A stretch of 64,000 nucleotides of DNA from Phascolomyces articulosus (lineage: Eukaryota > Mucoromycota > Mucoromycetes > Mucorales > Lichtheimiaceae), in NCBI GenBank assembly GCA_025677815.1, contig JAIXMP010000002.1, forward strand, positions 1,302,001-1,366,000, given 5' to 3'. The notes under the pieces are model-generated. The model did not search any database. It was not told where the DNA came from and saw only the letters and a program-made list of their open reading frames with translations. Positions within the stretch are counted from its first letter, which is position 1, and every line of letters begins with the position of its first letter. Made by a program: the position numbers and the translations under genes. This document shows, piece after piece, positions 60,370 through 64,000 of this stretch.

Positions 60370-61540
60370 GGCATCATGTAACAAGAAACAGTGATGATCA
60401 TGGCGATCAGCGAGGAAACTAGAAAAATTAGGTACCGAGAAGGAGTTCCTTCCCATCCTCGCACCCCCATAATAGTCAAAAACGTCCTCGGACTCTCTTT
60501 ACTATGGGAGAAATTAGACCCCACATTGGATGAGGAGGAATTGGTAATTCGTAATGGTGTGGTACCAAGAAGATAAGTAAAAACAATACTAGGTTTTATA
60601 TCTACAAGAGAAATCAAAGAAAATTAGATGTCTTCTCCTTTTGGTGGTACATCCATAGTTCCTATCAATATCATCGCCTTCAAAGCGACTGGCGGCAGCT
60701 CCAATGTCACCTCCAAGCATGGACCTGTAACAACAACAACAAGAGCATCAACGACTACTCCGGGAACGAGCTCAAACTGGCTGTTTTTACTAGTGCCATT
60801 AATAAAATTCCTGGTCTGTTTAAAAAACACAACTCAAACAACAACATCTCCACCGACTAGCAATGATCGAAATCTATTTGATGCATTTCATATGGCTATG
60901 TTAAATCGAAAAAAAAGCAAGAATACAACTAACGCAGAAAAAATGGCACAAGATGATTTGCTTAAATATTTACTTGATCCAAAGTGTGTAAAAAAATAAT
61001 TACCATGGTCTGTTGGAACAAGCCAAGAGAAATTTCGTGAACGGTGACCCAATATTAGGTATCATATCGTGTAGCTAAATGTGTCAATATTTATTGGTTA
61101 GATTTTGTGAAAGAAAATATATAAGAATAGTATGACCTTATTGCCCCAACCGCCGTAGAAGAACTAAAGCGAAAAAACTAATAACAAAAATTAAAATATG
61201 TTGAACAGGTTGCTCCCACCACGACATTGACTAACATCCTTTTGAAACATATAGGTGACCCTTCCAAAATTGTTCAACGACTTCAACAAGTACAAAGTAT
61301 TGTCACAAAATCTGCGAGCAATATATCGATAATTGTGGGATCCATAATGATTCTGCTCGCGCAAAATTTATTTGGAAATTACAATTGAGACGAAGATTAA
61401 GGTGGTAGATGAGAAATACGTTTTGGATCCTAAAAAGTTTGATAGATAATGCAAATTACACTATGCATTTTAAGTTCTTTACAGATGAATTTGTGGAATC
61501 TATAATAATCCATCAACAATATCTCACCCCTTGATAATGA
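60370..61540 (+). pseudogene. Decayed unknown coding region
   Basis: Family not recognised. Successive plus-strand stretches look protein-like but are separated by stops and frame changes: 60391-60576 (RTPIIVKNVLGLSLLWEKL), 60628-60999 (open for 123 codons, Thr/Ser-rich, then AEKMAQDDLLKYLLDP), 61000-61077 (YHGLLEQAKRNFVNGDPIL), 61207-61387 (PTTTLTNILLKHIGDPSKIV, RLQQVQSIVTKSASNI) and 61390-61535 (KVVDEKYVLDPKKF, KFFTDEFVESIIIHQQYLTP). No splice scheme I tried joins them all. The 60628-60999 frame could be a small real gene. Confidence 0.4.
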
Positions 61541-62778
61541 GATAGATATATAGACCATTCATCTGACCGTTAGAAAGTGTTATCAATTGTAACATAATAC
61601 TCTTATTTTATATATTATGGCGAGTATTCAAGTGCTAAAAAATGAATGATCCATCATTTGAATAAAAACAAGCTATATATATCAAATTGAGCTTTCGATT
61701 TCAAAGAAGAGTAGACATATTCGAACGCCAAATCCAACTTCACCCAGAAAATCTGTACACTATTTCTTTTTCTGAAACGCCATGTGCAACAAACATTATA
61801 TTACAACAGTCATCATCATCGTCGTCATTGTTATAAAAAAAATTTTGGCGTTACATATATATTTATATTTGTGGTGGTTTGAACATGGATTCTTATCAAA
61901 AGGAGAATAAAAAGAAAAGATAAAAAAAATAGTAATATACTAGCTACTACTACTTTTTTTGGCATGAAGAATTCAACTAGTTATCTATAGTTTAATAGTA
62001 TATACAATATTATAGATATACAAAAACAATGCTACTTTATTAAACTATGCTCTGTGAACTGAAATAAACTGATATACTATATGCAGGAGAAAGAAGAATA
62101 ATAAATAGAAAAGTATGATGATGCTATTACTCAAGTGTACATATTATATATATATATGTAACAGAACTATTACCCGGTTATTATTATTAGCAGATACCGC
62201 CGTGCGGCAGTATAAGCGGGTAAGCAGACCTATTTATGCACATAGGTTCGTGTAACCTTCTTCTGTAAGCGTGGTATTTAATATAATATTGTAATCGACG
62301 GCGCATCTGGCTATATAACAGAAAGTTAATGATGAAAGATTAAACTCATATTTTCAGTATAATATTTATTGAATAGATAATAAAAGGAAGTATCCAGGTA
62401 TCAACTTATCAAGTCAAGAGAAAAGAATCAAATTGGGTGAAAATGACATAATCATTTCATAATGAGTGAAGTAATGATGGTAATAATAGAAAACAACAGC
62501 ATGTTATTGTTGTTGTTAGGCTCTCCTTCAATTTCACAAAGTCCGAATTTAAGCAAAATAGGTCATTTGGTGAGTTTCTTGGTGATCATTTGATTAATTC
62601 TCTCTCAAAGGCACACACACGCACTCACTTACACACAGCCTAAACTTGTTCTTCTATTTTTTTATTATTCTTTTTTCTCTTTTCTTTTTTTTAACACTAC
62701 CTTTTTTTTTATTTTCCTATATAAGTATACCCTCTTCTTCTTCTTCATTATTTAAAACAAGAAATATATAGTATCACA
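61541..62778. other. ATG2 upstream DNA with a structured element
   Basis: A/T-rich. Contains the double hairpin at 62170-62260 and pyrimidine-rich DNA (62640-62750) just before the ATG2 start, typical of a fungal leader. Confidence 0.45.
62170..62260. other. Two adjacent hairpins, possible structured RNA or element end
   Basis: Outer stem TTACCCG (62171-62177) pairs with CGGGTAA (62217-62223) around an inner GCCG-TG-CGGC stem (62198-62207). Next comes ACCTAT-TTATGCAC-ATAGGT (62230-62249), which overlaps a GGTTCGTGTAACC stem. It is unusually G/C-rich for its surroundings. Confidence 0.45.
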
Positions 62779-64000
62779 ATGAAGCCATGGAATTTCATAC
62801 CTTCAGCATGGTCAACATTTACCTTACCTTCCACCATTCAAAAACGACTATACAAATTCCTGCTGCGCAAGGCGATCGGTCAGTTTCTTGCCAATGACTT
62901 GGATCTCGAAAACTTTGACATTGAACTTGTTAATGGTTCTGTTGAATTACGAGATCTTTGTTTAAATCTAGAGGTAAAAAAAAAAAAAAATCGATACTAA
63001 TAGAATAGAGATAATATATTTTTTGTTGGATAGAGATAGACACATATGTAAAGAAGACTAACTCTCTTTTTTTTTTTTAAAAAAAAAAAATATAGCGACT
63101 GAATGAATGGATAGCAGATACTCCATTTATGTTGGAAAAAGGACATGTTGGAAGTATCAATGCTTCTTTACCGTGGTCAAACTTTTGGAATGGTGATATT
63201 GTTCTCAAAGTACAAGGGTTGGATTTGACATTACGACCTACCAAACCAATGAAACGATGTAAGCTTTCTATGATAATAACGAGTGTGTATTTTGGTCATA
63301 TGAATTTGGAGATAAACTAAACGGGGAGGGAATTCTCTACATCTATTTTAGCTCGCACTCAAGAAGAAGAAGATTCACCTATCATGTCGTCATCGTTACA
63401 TTTTGCTGACGACTTCTTAAGAACGGAAATGGAAGATCAAGAACTAATGGATTCTATACAACAATCGTTTCATGAATCTACCATTTCTGACGATGCTGAT
63501 TTTGGCACAGAAGGGCTTCAAGTATTAACACGTATAATTGATAAAATGTTAGCCAAAGTCAAGGTAGATGTTATCAATACAACGATCCGTATCCTCCATG
63601 AACCACCTCCTCCTCCTACGGCAACAACGATGCAGCATCCTCATTATCCTCATCATTCAAAGAACAATAATAAAGATGGTGGTGAATATTCGCTTGATTT
63701 GCATATACCCCAAATTTCCTATTTTGATGAAACACCTGAATTCAACACAAGACAAACAGCAGCTACACAAGCATCCATGGCTGAATCAAGCGTTTTTCTT
63801 CCATCTGACACCAATGAAACCATCAAAATTATTACCATTACATCTCCTACCGTATGGTTACGACGATCAAAACATTATCCACCCTCCTCTTTATATTCTA
63901 TCCCAACAAAGAGCGAAACCACTTTACAGCAATGGAACGACGAAGATGAAAGTGATTTGGATCAAACAGAATTTTTTGAAGCAAATGATGGAGAATCTTC
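62779..64000 (+). CDS. ATG2: Autophagy lipid-transfer protein ATG2, N-terminal part
   Basis: Bridges ER and phagophore and moves lipids during autophagosome growth. Three exons visible: 62779-62973, 63096-63258, 63352-64000 (cut by the window end); 1,007 coding bases. The start matches the chorein-type N-terminus shared by ATG2 and VPS13: STIQKRLYKFLLRKAIGQFL, then DLDLENFDIELVNGSVELRD. LNEWIADTPF and GSINASLPWSNFWNGDIVLK follow, as in ATG2. Exon 3 is acidic and Ser-rich, then has IDKMLAKVKVDVINTTIRIL and DLHIPQISYFDETPE. VPS13 is less likely because the LPWSNFW pattern and the inserts fit ATG2. About 335 residues are seen of a protein usually well over 1,500 residues long. Confidence 0.9.

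Noticed and set aside
62170..62260. tRNA gene
   Set aside because: There is a T-arm-like GGTTCG...AACC stem, but no acceptor stem or anticodon arm of proper spacing could be drawn on either strand.

Overview
The window is AT-rich nuclear DNA from a fungus, most likely Mucoromycota (probably Mucorales). This is inferred from three things: many short introns with GTAAGT/GTATGT donors and TAG/CAG acceptors, conserved fungal housekeeping genes, and a Fanzor-type gene beside PIF/Harbinger DNA. I cannot name the species. Exon models below were built by hand by matching splice sites to reading phase, so a few junctions may be off by a few bases.

Layout. 0-4.4 kb: RRP7 (rRNA processing, minus strand, cut by the window start) diverges from a PAK/Ste20-type kinase. 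5.96-8.78 kb: an apparently intact PIF/Harbinger transposon with terminal inverted repeats, a DDE transposase and a convergent Myb/SANT-like accessory protein. 10.4-16.8 kb: a peroxisomal-type acyl-CoA oxidase and a ketopantoate reductase family enzyme. 17.3-34.6 kb: two secreted sulfatase paralogues in the same orientation enclose a rearranged accessory region. That region holds a broken histone H2A copy, two inverted arms of about 1.6-1.8 kb carrying relics of one unknown gene and a 138-bp inverted-terminus element, a sulfatase-tail relic, and a 4.8-kb core. The core contains a Fanzor (eukaryotic TnpB-like, RNA-guided nuclease family) reading frame that is continuous over 817 codons except for three in-frame stops.

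36.3-46.9 kb: a four-TM MARVEL-like protein, the ribosome-associated Hsp70 Ssz1, and a Kelch/coiled-coil polarity protein of the Tea1/Kel1 type. 50.0-55.7 kb: tRNA-splicing endonuclease subunit Sen2, a tyrosine-aminotransferase-like enzyme and a small C2-domain protein. 56.1-58.6 kb: a secreted LRR protein in which nearly every repeat is its own exon. 58.6-62.8 kb: gene-poor DNA with a decayed unknown coding region and a compact double hairpin. 62.8-64.0 kb: the 5' part of ATG2 (autophagy lipid transfer), cut by the window end.

The housekeeping genes are unrelated in function and show no operon-like logic. The biologically unusual part is 20.9-31 kb: a Fanzor locus framed by an inverted duplication and set between duplicated sulfatases. 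The Harbinger element is a second, apparently intact mobile unit.
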